From Saccharomycopsis crataegensis (Eukaryota > Ascomycota > Saccharomycetes > Ascoideales > Saccharomycopsidaceae), in the NCBI RefSeq assembly GCF_037102585.1, contig NW_027043820.1, positions 1,708,501 through 1,772,500 on the forward strand: DNA of 64,000 nt. Direction: 5' to 3'. This document shows, piece after piece, positions 39,355 to 50,700 of this stretch. The notes under the pieces were generated by a model that was given only the letters and a program-made list of their open reading frames with translations, was not told where the DNA came from and did no database searches. Made by a program: the position numbers and the translations under genes. How positions within the stretch are numbered: position 1 is the first letter of the stretch; the number at the start of each line of letters is the position of its first letter.

Positions 39355-40908
39355 ATGGCTATCCGAGATTCTTCTAGCGCATCATTAAGCGCAAATACAA
39401 CAAATATTAATACTAAGCCATCACCGTCATCATCGCCCCCGTCAAAGGTATCAGATAACATCAAGCCTGAATCATCATCCTATACTGCAAAGCCACTCTC
39501 TGAATCTCCTAATCAAAAATGTTCGAATTGTGGCACTAACAAAACCCCTCTTTGGAGGAGAGCTCCTGATGGCACCTTGATTTGTAATGCATGCGGTCTA
39601 TATTATAAGGCAAATAATTGCCACCGTCCAGTTAATCTCAAACGGCCTCCAAAGTTTGTGAAAATTGATAAAAGCTCTATAACAGAAAATGGAAGCTGTG
39701 AAGGTGATGGTCGGTGTAATGGTACCGGTGGCACTGCTGCTTGCGAAGGATGTCCCGTTTATAACAACAGAGTTATCATTCCACTAAATCACAATCCAGA
39801 TAATAGTATGAGCAGCAAAAATGATTCCCATGCGAACTCAGAAAATGAAATCGATATGAACTCTCAAGAGAAAATATATCTTAAAAGTGAACCCGTTTCA
39901 AAGAAATCATCCCCGACGGTTGCACCATCCCCAACGGTTCCGAAGGAAAACAATGCCGGAAATGATGTTATTGCTTCTGATTCTTCGGTGGCTATTGCTT
40001 GTGCTAATTGTCAAACCACAATTACACCACTTTGGAGAAGAAATGATTTAGGTGAAACCATTTGTAATGCGTGTGGGTTATATTATAAGTTGCATGGTTG
40101 TCATCGTCCAATAAAAATGAAGAGCGGCATAATCAAGAGAAGAAAGAGAAATATAACCAACTCAGCACACAATGTTGATCAACAGGCTCTAGATCAAACT
40201 CCATCGCCTTCGGACGTGATAAAACCACATCAGCTGCGACAGGGAACTCCGACACCATCGAATAAGATTGTGAACAATGAACATAAAAGGCCTATTGAAT
40301 TGACGGACTTTGACTCACCAAGAAGGGTTTCTCCTCGACAGCAACCTGTTGAGCAAAGACCCGGGTTCCAATTGCCGCCATTAACATCCATAATTGGTGG
40401 GCCTGTTACAACACCCTCAACTCTTGTAAGTCATCACCAAAAACATTTGCCCCCTCTTGCGTCGATTAACGGTACCAATAACCCTCATCAAGGCGGTTAC
40501 TCTTCAAGACCATTTTCTCCACCTATGCCAATCAACAACCCACCAGAAACATATATGGACCCAGCATCAACGCGACATTACCAATCCACCATGGTTGCTC
40601 CAATTCCTCACTCTTATGGAGTTCTCCTGCTGCCATACTCCTATGCTCCCCTAAATGCATCTCATTTACAACCACCTGCTACATTTCTGCAAGCTCCAGC
40701 CTCGTATCCTCCTCCAAGATCTCATAGCACTGGTATAACAGGTGTAGTGGCTGCTGCTACTATTCAAAAACCACCAAACGCTAGTTCTGGAAACTCGCCA
40801 AGTAATGGTGACTCTAAAGATCCTCCATTATCAAAAATGACATCTTCAGAGAATAGTGGTGATTCGAGGGACAGGCACTTAAGCATCAACTCCCTATTGA
40901 ATAGATGA
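39355..40908 (+). CDS. SFU1: Iron-responsive GATA repressor, Sfu1/Fep1/SreA type
   Basis: The protein has 517 residues from the ATG at 39355. It has two GATA zinc fingers: C56-x2-C59-x17-C77-x2-C80 and C216-x2-C219-x17-C237-x2-C240, each with TPLWRR and NACGLYYK. Between them is a cysteine-rich block C115-x5-C121-x8-C130-x2-C133, the Fe-S/iron-sensing signature that marks this subfamily. A basic tail follows finger 2 (KRRKRN) and the rest is Pro/Ser-rich. Orthologues (C. albicans Sfu1, S. pombe Fep1, Aspergillus SreA) repress iron-uptake genes when iron is plentiful by binding GATA elements. S. cerevisiae uses Aft1/2 instead, which separates this yeast from that lineage. Confidence 0.92.
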   Translation: MAIRDSSSASLSANTTNINTKPSPSSSPPSKVSDNIKPESSSYTAKPLSESPNQKCSNCGTNKTPLWRRAPDGTLICNACGLYYKANNCHRPVNLKRPPKFVKIDKSSITENGSCEGDGRCNGTGGTAACEGCPVYNNRVIIPLNHNPDNSMSSKNDSHANSENEIDMNSQEKIYLKSEPVSKKSSPTVAPSPTVPKENNAGNDVIASDSSVAIACANCQTTITPLWRRNDLGETICNACGLYYKLHGCHRPIKMKSGIIKRRKRNITNSAHNVDQQALDQTPSPSDVIKPHQLRQGTPTPSNKIVNNEHKRPIELTDFDSPRRVSPRQQPVEQRPGFQLPPLTSIIGGPVTTPSTLVSHHQKHLPPLASINGTNNPHQGGYSSRPFSPPMPINNPPETYMDPASTRHYQSTMVAPIPHSYGVLLLPYSYAPLNASHLQPPATFLQAPASYPPPRSHSTGITGVVAAATIQKPPNASSGNSPSNGDSKDPPLSKMTSSENSGDSRDRHLSINSLLNR

Positions 40909-41624
40909 AATGTATTGAATATGGGATAGAAACCTGTTCAGGTCACAGGAGAAAATAATAATGATAACAAATAGTGTTTTCTAAAACTGAGGAGAATCGT
41001 ATAATTAATTGATCGAGCCTGTTATTTTGCATGAAACTTGACTGTCTTATATTTTAACTGAAATATCTTCTTACAGTTTTCAGGTCAGGACTTTTCTTGT
41101 TTTTTTTTTTTTTTGTTTTCTTCTAAAAATTCATTGCTGACATCATAAATATTTCACTTCTTAATAATATTTCACTTCTTGATACTATAATTTAATAATT
41201 TTTTTTTTCTTTTTTTTTTTTTAATTTGTCTAATTTATCCTTATTTTACAGGCTACCGAAACTTCTATCGTCATAACAATTAAGGCATCTATTACCTGAT
41301 GAATGGTCGAGGGCGAGAAAAAAAAAGCTTTCTATATTATAGCATATATTTATTAAAAACAAAAATGTACGCATATTACGAAGAAATTTTGGACGTAAAG
41401 TGAAGTAGTGCGAACATACCACGAATTATGAGCTTTGCAATAGCTTGTATTCAAATGAGATGGTGATAGGAAATGATATTTTCTTTCTTCAAGCTCGTTG
41501 ATGCTAGGGAGAGATAAATGTTTATTGCGATAAGACTGCTAAAGTCTACAAACATTTTTTTCATCTAGGAAACATAAATATGAATGCAAAGAATTAATAT
41601 ACTATAATAAGGTACAATGTTTCA
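40909..41624. other. Intergenic, convergent
   Basis: Shared 3' region with T runs and a short direct repeat, AATATTTCACTTCTT, occurring twice near 41147-41180. No gene is seen. Confidence 0.6.
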
Positions 41625-43739
41625 TTAACGAAGGGCCATCTTTATTGGTGATAATGAGCTGCAATCTTTTTCAAGCTTTGCCAAAGTTTCGTTGATATGG
41701 GTACTATCAAACTCATCATCATCGTTATAATTCGTGTCAATTTCATCCTTATTCATGTTAATACTCTCATTGGAAACTACTGCTTCGTTATCACGTTCCT
41801 GAATCCTTTTTGTAATTTCTTTGAACTCGTCGATTATAACTGTGGGCGTTTTTTTCAAAGATTTGCCGGTGGTGACAGGCTTGACCAGGGAGATTGTCGA
41901 AGCAGAAGACTGATCACTATTTTTAGGTCTTTCAGAGCTTCTTGAACCTTTATGTTTTGTAGGAGAGGAATCAAACCCTTCATCAAGATCATCGCCAAAA
42001 AGAGGGCTTGCATTATTCACTAGCTCAATCTTGCGCTTTTTGTTCGGGTTACTGTCAAAACTCACGTCCTCTAACTCTTTTAAAATATCAGCCTTGTTGA
42101 TATTTGCTGGAGTAGAGCTGAAAATCTTACTAGGCTTTGGGTCTCTTTGAGTACTGTTGTTCGATGACACAGCAAATATAGGATGACTTATGTTGTTTTG
42201 AATGGATTTGGACCCTGACCTCGAAGTTGACTGTGGCGGAGAAATTGTCGATGGTAGTTTTGAATATTGTTGCGGTTGAAATGATTTAATCTGCTGTTTA
42301 AGTTCCTCAAGGACTGATTCTAATGATTCAACCTTACCATTGAGCTCAGTTATCACCATATCTTTTTTTTGCAATTCTTTAATCGCTAGTTGAAGATCTT
42401 TCTCAGATACAGAGTTGGTATCAGCTCGGGATTTTTGAGAAGTCGAAGAAGGGGAATCCAGCATATTTGATCTGAGACGTTTCTTAGAATTTCCATTTCC
42501 ATTATTACTGGTACTGTTATTATGTTTCTCCTTTTGCTTGCTATTTTTATCTGCGATTGTTTGTGTAAGCCTAGGCAAATGGGTAAACAAATTCTTTTGA
42601 GCGGTTTCAATATTGTGAGAGTTTTCTTGGAGAAATGCAGGTTTTTTTCCAGGTTCAATATCCACATCATTGTTCTTCTTGTTCTTTGATAATTTTGACA
42701 GCTTTTTCGATCTGTTCTTTTTCGATTTCTTTGACTTCTTTTTTTCTTCTTTCATCAATTCATTGAGCTGGCGGCTATTTAATTTTTTTTCATGCAGCTC
42801 TTCTCTATTGGATCTTTCATCAACTGCAGTCAATTCACCCGGAAGTTTTGCAGTATTGGAAGGATTATTTACTCTATTATTCCCATAATTTCCATTATTG
42901 TAAGGTGTCGGCTGAGCAAAAAGATTTGATAATTTAGATGCAATTGTCGCCAAAAACCCTGGGCCTTGACGTGGTAATTGATAAGGCTCATCATCTGATG
43001 GCATGAATTCTTCTCCTGCTACCACCATACTGCTGTCAATATTTCTAAGTTTAGTAAAATTGTGGTAATTTTCATCTTCATATTTATCGATTTTCTTGGG
43101 CTGAGTTCTAGTTTGTGAGTTGCCAAAAATATCAGGATTATGTGACTTAGAATAAGGAATACTATACTGAGATGCTGATGAATCATGCGGAGTCCTTCGC
43201 CCATGATCCTGATTATTAATCTTATAATTACTCTTTTTATTGCCGTATGTCAATATTGATGATGATTTTTCAAAGTTATTATTATGTGATCCTCCACTTT
43301 TCGTAGGCTTATTCAAATTTAGAGAAGTTCTGGGTCTATTTTCTGGTCTATTTAATAGCCTTTCTCGTAGCTGCTCTCTGGAGTTGCTGAAATTCATGGA
43401 TCCTGGAAGGGTAGGATATTCTGTTGAGTTATTGAAATTTATTGACCCTGGTAAAATTGGCTGTTGGGGACGATGATTCGATATGGCAGTTAAGGGTTCA
43501 TGAGAGCCAACTCGGGAAAGCTTTGATCTTAGAGAGGTATATGAGATTGCATGACTGGGTTTTTGCTGTGATGGTGGTTGAAAAGGTGGTAAATTCCATG
43601 AAGGTTTTTGTCTAAGACGCGTCGTCGAAGATGATAAATCTTTGATAATGCTTGATGAGGAAGAGGTACGGTAGCGATGTGAGGGGATGTTAAGGGTAGT
43701 TTTTTTGCGGTCCCTGAACAGAAAACGGGAGCTGTCCAT
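41625..43739 (-). CDS. Coiled-coil protein with a putative amphipathic helix, possibly nuclear-envelope linked
   Basis: The protein has 704 residues, mostly disordered, Asn/Ser/Lys rich. Features in order: a basic N-terminus; a short internal repeat LPGS-x-NF-x-NS (96-119); GPGFLATIASKLSNLFAQP (259-277), which would form an amphipathic helix; a very Lys-rich stretch (330-357) like a nuclear-localisation signal; a coiled coil (about 446-486); and a C-terminus ending SPIKMALR. The order amphipathic helix, basic region, coiled coil recalls yeast Nbp1 (spindle-pole-body insertion), but I cannot confirm homology. Divergent from GAP1 copy A across 1.5 kb. Confidence 0.65.
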   Translation of the reverse strand: MDSSRFLFRDRKKTTLNIPSHRYRTSSSSSIIKDLSSSTTRLRQKPSWNLPPFQPPSQQKPSHAISYTSLRSKLSRVGSHEPLTAISNHRPQQPILPGSINFNNSTEYPTLPGSMNFSNSREQLRERLLNRPENRPRTSLNLNKPTKSGGSHNNNFEKSSSILTYGNKKSNYKINNQDHGRRTPHDSSASQYSIPYSKSHNPDIFGNSQTRTQPKKIDKYEDENYHNFTKLRNIDSSMVVAGEEFMPSDDEPYQLPRQGPGFLATIASKLSNLFAQPTPYNNGNYGNNRVNNPSNTAKLPGELTAVDERSNREELHEKKLNSRQLNELMKEEKKKSKKSKKNRSKKLSKLSKNKKNNDVDIEPGKKPAFLQENSHNIETAQKNLFTHLPRLTQTIADKNSKQKEKHNNSTSNNGNGNSKKRLRSNMLDSPSSTSQKSRADTNSVSEKDLQLAIKELQKKDMVITELNGKVESLESVLEELKQQIKSFQPQQYSKLPSTISPPQSTSRSGSKSIQNNISHPIFAVSSNNSTQRDPKPSKIFSSTPANINKADILKELEDVSFDSNPNKKRKIELVNNASPLFGDDLDEGFDSSPTKHKGSRSSERPKNSDQSSASTISLVKPVTTGKSLKKTPTVIIDEFKEITKRIQERDNEAVVSNESINMNKDEIDTNYNDDDEFDSTHINETLAKLEKDCSSLSPIKMALR

Positions 43740-44081
43740 TATGGATTACAATCTGCTGCAGTTTTCGTAGCCAAACACTGTTACTATTGTTATTGTTATG
43801 ATTACTGTTATTATTATTATTATTATGATTATGGTAATTTCGCGAAAAAAAAGTAAACACAAAAAAAAAATGCAGCAAAGCCGCTCACGTGACCAAAACA
43901 TCACAAAGGTCGACCAATGAAGGGACTCCACCACCAATTGCTCAGTTTTCCCTCGGAATTTTCTCTATTTATTTATTAATAGCCTTTTTTAAGGATCATC
44001 AAACACTCAATATTGTCTTTTCGGGCGATTTTGATGATCCCGTTCACAGCGATGAAAATGATAGAATAAACACGATATTAG

Positions 44082-44124
44082 CTTATCAGTACCACGAGAT
44101 AGATATCTCTTATCTATAGATAAC
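44082..44124. promoter_or_regulatory. Cluster of GATAAG/GATAA sites upstream of GAP1-A
   Basis: Two CTTATC and one GATAAC within 43 bp; GATAAG pairs are the usual Gln3/Gat1 (nitrogen catabolite repression) target. Confidence 0.5.
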
Positions 44125-44730
44125 GACACAAAAAAAAAAAAAACAAAACTTTGTGCATTAACTTGTGGGGCCATAAAATTGGCTGACAAGGTTGCCCATT
44201 GGTTGATTGGGTCATGCTATCCTGAGTAACTGGATATGGTTTTCCAGGAACAAACTCAAAAGTGAGAACAGGTGCCGAGGACAGTGCTGATGATGCAAGC
44301 GGATAACCGTTGAGCGATGTAAGCTGATTAAAAAAATCCAGAGGGACAAAAAGCATTGGCCAGGACCGCCAACGCACACGGCGCTGATGCCCCAAGGGCC
44401 AAATGGATGCCTCACTCAATACATAAAATTATGCCACCTTCTCCGTACACAGGAGCTGGTGTGTCACCCCCTTTTCTTCTCCATTTTTTTTTTTTTTTTT
44501 TTATTTTTCTTTCCACCGCCATCCCAGCAGCGACCGCGTTTCCAGAACAAATGAAAATGAAAATGAAAAACAAAAAACGACGGCTTTTATTCTGCTGGAA
44601 ATTATTAGACACACCATGCGGAGAGTGTATATCATCTCAACAAAGTAGGTGATTTTCCATAACTGCACTAAAAGTAGTTTGATAATGTTCCTCCTGTCGC
44701 GTTGTCGTGGGCGGTGGTTGCTGCCCCATT

Positions 44731-44820
44731 AAGGTTCGAGAAGGTGCAGCTGATAAGTCGTCGGTGCCCTCCACTTCAATTTAGGCGTCACTTTATCTGT
44801 CTATCTATCAATCTCTCTAC
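44731..44820 (+). promoter_or_regulatory. Conserved permease upstream module, copy A
   Basis: AAGGTT, GGTGCAG-TGATAAG, GGTGCCCT, then TTATCTGTCTATCTATC. The same order occurs upstream of copies B and C. GATAAG is at 44752-44757, about 455 bp upstream of the ATG. Confidence 0.6.
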
Positions 44821-45112
44821 CCGTAAGCAGAACAAGCAAAAAAATCTATAATTCCTACCACTATATCATCAAAAAAGCAACACAAGAGAAACTTGTACTC
44901 TTCAACAATCCTCACCCAGTTTAAGCCACACTCTGAAAGTAAACAATAAACAAGTATTCCTTTGTAGCGAACATCACCTCCTAAATTCCATTTGAGAGCA
45001 CGGAGCCCACTTATGCACTGATACGCATGCTCTGCAGTATGCTCAAACTTTGTTTTGCGTTGGTGCTATCTTTTTTTTTTTTTGGTTATTCATTTTTTAG
45101 TTTTACACAAAG

Positions 45113-45120
45113 TATAAATA
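45113..45120 (+). promoter_or_regulatory. TATA box of GAP1-A
   Basis: TATAAATA, 95 bp upstream of the start codon, followed by TCCCTG as in copy C. Confidence 0.65.
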
Positions 45121-45207
45121 TCCCTGTTTTCCCCATCACAGTAGCAGAAGTCTAAGTGTTCCTCTTACCTCACTTCATTAGTTTAACAATACAAATCATC
45201 AATCATC

Positions 45208-46968
45208 ATGTCTGAAAAAAAAGCTAACTCAGAGTACGAAGTCGACCACGACTATGGAAATTCTGCTCCATACACCCAACCAGCCAAGGGTGGTGTCTGG
45301 CATAACTTTATCGACTCTTTTAAAAGAGAAGAGGACCAGTTTGCCGAAATGGATGGTCTCACTGACAAAGAAAAAATTGTCCAAAGAACCGCCAAGTCTC
45401 CACTTCAAAAGAACTTGAAGAACCGTCACTTGCAGATGATTGCCATTGGTGGTTCCATTGGTACTGGTTTGTTCGTTGGTTCTGGTACCAGTTTGCAAAC
45501 TGGTGGTCCAGCTGGTATTTTGATTGCTTACACTTTGATTGGTACTTTCATGTTCACCACCGTGCAAGCTCTTGGTGAATTGGCTGTCGCTTTCCCTGTC
45601 TCTGGTGCTTTTGCTGTCTACAACTCTCAATTCGTTTCTCCAGCTTGGGGTTTTGCTATGGCTTGGAATTATGCTTTGCAATGGTTGATCGTCTTGCCTT
45701 TCGAATTGGTTGTTGCTGGTATGGTTATTCAGTATTGGAATAAAGAAATTAGTCCTGCAGCCTGGGTTTGTATTTTCTGGGTTTTAATCACTTGTATCAA
45801 CGTTTTCGGTGTCAAGGGTTACGGTGAAGCCGAATTCTGTTTCTCTATCATCAAAGTCATTGCCGTGGTTGGTTACATCATTCTCGGGATTATTTTGGTC
45901 TGTGGTGGTGGTCCAAACCACGAATACATTGGTGGTAGATACTGGCAAAAGCATGGAAAGACCGAAATTGCTCAAGGTGCTTTCAACCACGGTTTCAAGG
46001 GTCTTTGTTCTGTCTTCGTCACTGCTGCTTTTGCCTTTGCTGGTACCGAATTGTGTGCCCTTGCTGCTGCAGAAACCGCTAACCCAAGAAAGGCTTTACC
46101 AAAGGCTACCAAGCAAGTTTTCTGGAGAATCACCTTGTTCTATGTTGTCTCCCTTACTCTCGTTGGTTTGCTTGTTCCATACGGTGACAAGAGTTTGGGT
46201 GGTGCCAGTTACGATGCCAGAGCTTCTCCATTTGTCATTTCCATCAAAAATGCCGGTATTAAGGCATTGCCATCTATCTTCAACGTCGTTATTTTGATCT
46301 CTGTGCTTTCTGTCGGTAACTCCTCCACCTTTGGTTGTTCCAGAACTATGGTTTCCATGGCCGAACAAGGTTTTGCTCCAAAGATTTTTGGTTACATTGA
46401 TAAGGCCGGTAGACCAATTGTCGCCACCGCTGTTTCTTTACTTTTCGGTCTCTTATGTTTCCTTGTTGCTTCTAAGAAGGAAGGTACCGTTTTCGGCTGG
46501 ATGTTGGCCATTTCTGGTTTGTCTTCCATTTTCACCTGGGGCTCAGCTTGTGCTTGTCACGTCATCTTCAGAATGGCTTTGAAGGCTCAAGGTAGAACCA
46601 CTGATGAATTGTCCTTCACCGCTCAAACAGGTGTCTGGGGTTCTGTCTATGGTGTCATTGGTTACTGTGCTGTCCTTGCTGCCCAATTCTGGATTGCCGT
46701 TTGGCCATTTGAGTTGTCTTCGACTGGTTCTGGACGTGCCAATGATTTCTTCGAAGCTTACTTGGCTGCCCCAATTATCCTCTTTTGCTATGTTTTTTAC
46801 ATGGTCTGGAAGAGAGATTTCACTCTTTTCGTTGGCCTTAAGAACATTGATTTGGACACCGGTAGAAAGGTTGTTGATATGGACTTGTTGAAACAAGAAA
46901 TTGCCGAAGAAAAAGCTTACGCTGCCACCAAGCCATGGTACTGGAGAGCCTACAACACTTGGTGTTGA
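45208..46968 (+). CDS. GAP1: General amino-acid permease, Gap1-type, copy A
   Basis: The protein has 586 residues of the fungal amino-acid permease (YAT/APC) family with 12 membrane helices. A hydrophilic N-terminus carries lysines suited to Rsp5-type ubiquitination. GGSIGTGLFVGSG (81-93) in helix 1 binds the substrate backbone. The C-terminus ends YNTWC, the family FWC-like end, where the Cys is palmitoylated in yeast permeases. It imports amino acids at the plasma membrane, driven by the proton gradient. Coding bias is strong (TTG, GGT, GCT), suggesting high expression. GATAAG sites and a TATA box upstream imply nitrogen regulation. It is very close to copies B and C; the most divergent block lies at about residues 372-450. 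GAP1 or a close Gap-type paralogue; substrate range is not predictable. Confidence 0.88.
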   Translation: MSEKKANSEYEVDHDYGNSAPYTQPAKGGVWHNFIDSFKREEDQFAEMDGLTDKEKIVQRTAKSPLQKNLKNRHLQMIAIGGSIGTGLFVGSGTSLQTGGPAGILIAYTLIGTFMFTTVQALGELAVAFPVSGAFAVYNSQFVSPAWGFAMAWNYALQWLIVLPFELVVAGMVIQYWNKEISPAAWVCIFWVLITCINVFGVKGYGEAEFCFSIIKVIAVVGYIILGIILVCGGGPNHEYIGGRYWQKHGKTEIAQGAFNHGFKGLCSVFVTAAFAFAGTELCALAAAETANPRKALPKATKQVFWRITLFYVVSLTLVGLLVPYGDKSLGGASYDARASPFVISIKNAGIKALPSIFNVVILISVLSVGNSSTFGCSRTMVSMAEQGFAPKIFGYIDKAGRPIVATAVSLLFGLLCFLVASKKEGTVFGWMLAISGLSSIFTWGSACACHVIFRMALKAQGRTTDELSFTAQTGVWGSVYGVIGYCAVLAAQFWIAVWPFELSSTGSGRANDFFEAYLAAPIILFCYVFYMVWKRDFTLFVGLKNIDLDTGRKVVDMDLLKQEIAEEKAYAATKPWYWRAYNTWC

Positions 46969-47736
46969 ATTCATTCGGTACTTGGACAATTTCTACAAGA
47001 CTAATTTTTTTTTTTACTATTTCATTCTTTATTCATTAGAATAGATTCTTGCTTTGTTATTCATTGTTTTCTTGCATTTACTTTTGTTTTTTCTCGTATC
47101 TGATACCTACCTCATTATAGTTGTCATTTTGGCAATCAGCCTTCCAAATTGCCGCGAATAATAAAATATATTTCCACGTAAATTATTATTTTATAACTTT
47201 CTATCGTTTGTAGAATTATGTACAGAAAATATCAGTTGAAAAACAATCAGATAATATAATCCAGTTTCCAAAGAATAGAAGGCTTTTCTTCTGTTTTCAA
47301 TGAATTGTTATTTTTTACTTGTATACAAAATATATATTCTGCATTCTTTTTGATAATTATCATCGTGTTCTTTTTTTTTTTTTTTGGCCACTATTTGGTG
47401 AACTAACGCATCGCGCGTGTCTTCTTATTTAGTCCCTAAGATCTACAAGTCACTAGCTCACAGCGACTTAAAAGTGCTATCTGTTTATGAAACAAAGCTT
47501 TTCACTATGTTGACAATGCAGAGTCAAGGAGTTCAATTAGCAGATTGTATTAATCGGTACTTGACAAAGCTTTGTCTTGTTTTCTTTTTCTTTCATGTCT
47601 TCTCTATTATGGCAAATGGTCTTACAGGTCTTACAGATAGATACCATAGATGATATGCAACAAAATATATGATTCATAGATATATTAAACAGGAGAAAAA
47701 AAAATTAAGAAAAGGAACAACAACACTAAAAAAGAA
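46969..47736. other. 3' region of GAP1-A, convergent with the ABC transporter gene
   Basis: The first about 270 bp is homologous to the 3' flank of copy B (shared TTTTTTCTCGTAT-TGATACCTA and GTAAATTATTATTTTATAA). The remainder has no gene I can support. Confidence 0.6.
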
Positions 47737-50700
47737 CTATTGCTTAAGGTATCCACCACTCTCACAAAGGCTATAGAAAAGTGAGTCTTTGTTCTTGAGC
47801 AAGTTGGCAGGACTATCAAACTCTTTCACTTCACCTCTATCCAACACCAAAATTTTATCATTATCCATGATGGTGTCTATTCTATGGGCAATAGTCAAAA
47901 TCGTTCTGTCATTAAACTTATTTCTGATGGTTTCTTGGACAATTTTATCGGTCTTGACATCAACTGCGGCAGTTGCTTCATCCAAAATCAAAATTCTTGA
48001 TGGATTTAATAAAGCTCTAGCCAAGCAAAGTAACTGCTTCTGACCAGCAGATAAATTGGAACCACCTTCATTAACTTTAGCGTAAAGACCTTTACCTGCC
48101 CCTTCTTGGATATCGGAGGAATCTCCTTGCTCTTGATTGTCCTTCTTACTCTCATCATCCTTCATTGACATAACATGGTTTTTCAAATGCGCCATTTCCA
48201 AAACCTTCCACAATTCTTCATCCTTGTATTTGTAAAATGGATCCAAGTTCTGTCTCACTGTACCTTCAAAAGCCTGGGAATCTTGAGGAATGATATTCAA
48301 TTTACTTCTCAAGTCGTACAAACCCATCTTCGAAGTATCCACACCATCAACGATGATCGATCCACCAGTGGCTTCGATAATTCTAAATAGTGCTAAAGTC
48401 AAAGTACTTTTACCAGCACCGGTTCTTCCAACAATACCAACCTTTTCTTGAGGTTTCACTTCGAAAGAAACATTATTCAAAACAGGCTTAGCCTCGGCAT
48501 TATATTTTGTGGTGTAGTTTTGAAATTTGATGCCACCATTCATAGGCCATTGGATTGGAGGTCTAGAATTCTCAATAACATATGGTCGTTCGCTTGGTAG
48601 ATCACAATACTCTAATATTCTTTCAATACTAACCCCGGAATTCTCAACTTCAACCCCCATTCTAACAAGCCAGATGAACTCGTCAGTGACTTGCAAGATG
48701 AACAAGGTCAAAATACCTACCACACCAGCACTAAATGGTGTAGATGTCGCAAGACTCGCAACACAAAGAAAACAGATAATGAACACGAGAATTGCACTCA
48801 CACTCTTCAAACGGAAACCCAACCATCTAGTCATCCACACCAGAGCAATTCCTCCAGCTAAGTTATGGTTCAAATTGGATGAGTTGATAAACTCAAACCT
48901 GGACTCCTGACCAAATGCCCTAATAGTATCGACCCCAACCAAAGATTCATGGACATGGGAATACACAGGACTTTTGGTAACACTATCAAATCTCTTAGTT
49001 TCTCTAGAAGCAACAATATAGTACACTTGGATATAATAGAAAATATAACCCAAACCCGCTAACGCAAAAATACTAGTTGGTAGTGAGAAAACGATCATGC
49101 CTAAACAGTAGGCAGATTTCAAGACAACGATTCCAAACACATAAACAGCATGAGGGAATTGTGTGTCGAATTTGCTAATATCTTCAGAAAATCTATTCAA
49201 AATTCTTCCAGTTGGGGTAGTTTCAAAGAAGGACATTGGCGACTTGATTATTGCCGATACCAAGTCTTGATGAAGAACCTTTGAAGCAGTTGCACAAGAA
49301 AAGTACCAGAATGCAATTCCGGAAACTAATGAGAACGTAGCACTCACAACTCCAATAATACAATAGACAGAGACCAAGTAAGATGTAGAAGATGAAGAAG
49401 CGTCATCATCAGTAGATAAATCCATCGTATCCGCCCAATGCTTCATCCATAGCTTCCCACAAAATTCAGCTATAATACTAATAGCAAGAAAACAAGCTGT
49501 GATGATCACATTCCAATATCCAGCAGCCTTGGCAGCTCTTTTATAAGTCGACCATCCAACACCCCCAGTTTTTGAAATTTCTTTGGTTTGACCAGTAATC
49601 TTGCCCTCAGTCTTTTCATTATCAGCATGGAACCTGTGTTCAAAAGCTGCCATGGAGGCTCTTCTAATCGTAGCTCTAGTAGGGATTCTTGATAATTCAA
49701 GACCACTTTCTTCAATCTCAACAACAACATCTGAGTCATCATCTTCGACAACCTCAGCAATGTTAGTGAGTTCTACTTTCTGACATTCTTCTTTTTCTTT
49801 TTCTTCTTTTTCTTCTTCGGCTTTAGCATTTCCAAATTCTTCAATCAATTTGGCAAATTCTCCTTTATTCTTAATCAATTCATCATAAGTACCTTGTTCA
49901 TCAATTTTCCCATGATCTAAAACGTAAATGTTGTCAGCTTCCTCGAGAACATGAATATTATTGGTAGATAAAATCAAAGTCTTTGAGGCCAAAATACCGT
50001 TTTTACTGAATACTTGTTCAATGATATTTTTGCTAACGTGTGCATCAACCGCACTGAGAACATCATCAAGTAAATAAATATCAGCTCTCGCATAGACTGC
50101 TCTGGCTAAAGAAACACGGGCTTTTTGACCACCCGATAAAGAAATACCTCTTTCACCAACTTGTGTTTCCTCGCCATCAGGTAAAATCTCAAAGTCAGAT
50201 TTCAATTGACAGGCTTCGATGGTCTTTTCAAAAAATTCAGGATCGTATTTGTGACCAAAAAGAATGTTTTTCTTGATTGAAGCGTTCATAGTCCATGGAT
50301 GTTGAGAGCAATAAGTGATCTTACCACGAACGTGCAAACTTGGAGGAACATTAGAAGCGCCACCGGAAACCATTGGGAATTGACCAAGAAGAGAATGTAG
50401 AAAGGTAGATTTACCAGATCCAACACTACCAACAATACAAGTGAGTTGGCCCTTCTTGGCAGCAAAATTAATATTAGATAACGCAATCACTGGCGCCGAT
50501 TCAACAATACTTTCAGTGTGCACAGAATTATTATCGACATGCTCATCAATTGTCCTGGTTTTCTTGAATTCTGATCTCAAGAATGTGGCATTATTGATTT
50601 CCACTGAAGTATCACCATTGGTTTTCACTTCATTCAATTTCTGGACAAGGGATTGATCTAATTCATCAGAATCTAAGAAGTCAATGATTCTCTTTAATGA

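Larger units (their letters stand above)
43740..45207. other. Divergent intergenic region and GAP1-A promoter
   Basis: 1.47 kb holding GATA-factor sites: CTTATC (44082-44087, 44109-44114), GATAAC (44119-44124, 44302-44307), and the conserved module at 44731-44820, plus a TATA box at 45113. T runs lie at 44486-44502. No gene is seen. Confidence 0.65.

Noticed and set aside
44735-44742. GGTTCGAG resembling a tRNA B box upstream of GAP1-A
   Set aside because: It is part of the conserved permease promoter module, with no A box or acceptor-stem pairing.
46543-46989. Long antisense frames over the permease genes (also 45229-45681, 59446-59760, 63600-63914)
   Set aside because: They mirror the strong codon bias of the sense gene; the same antisense frames appear on all copies for that reason.
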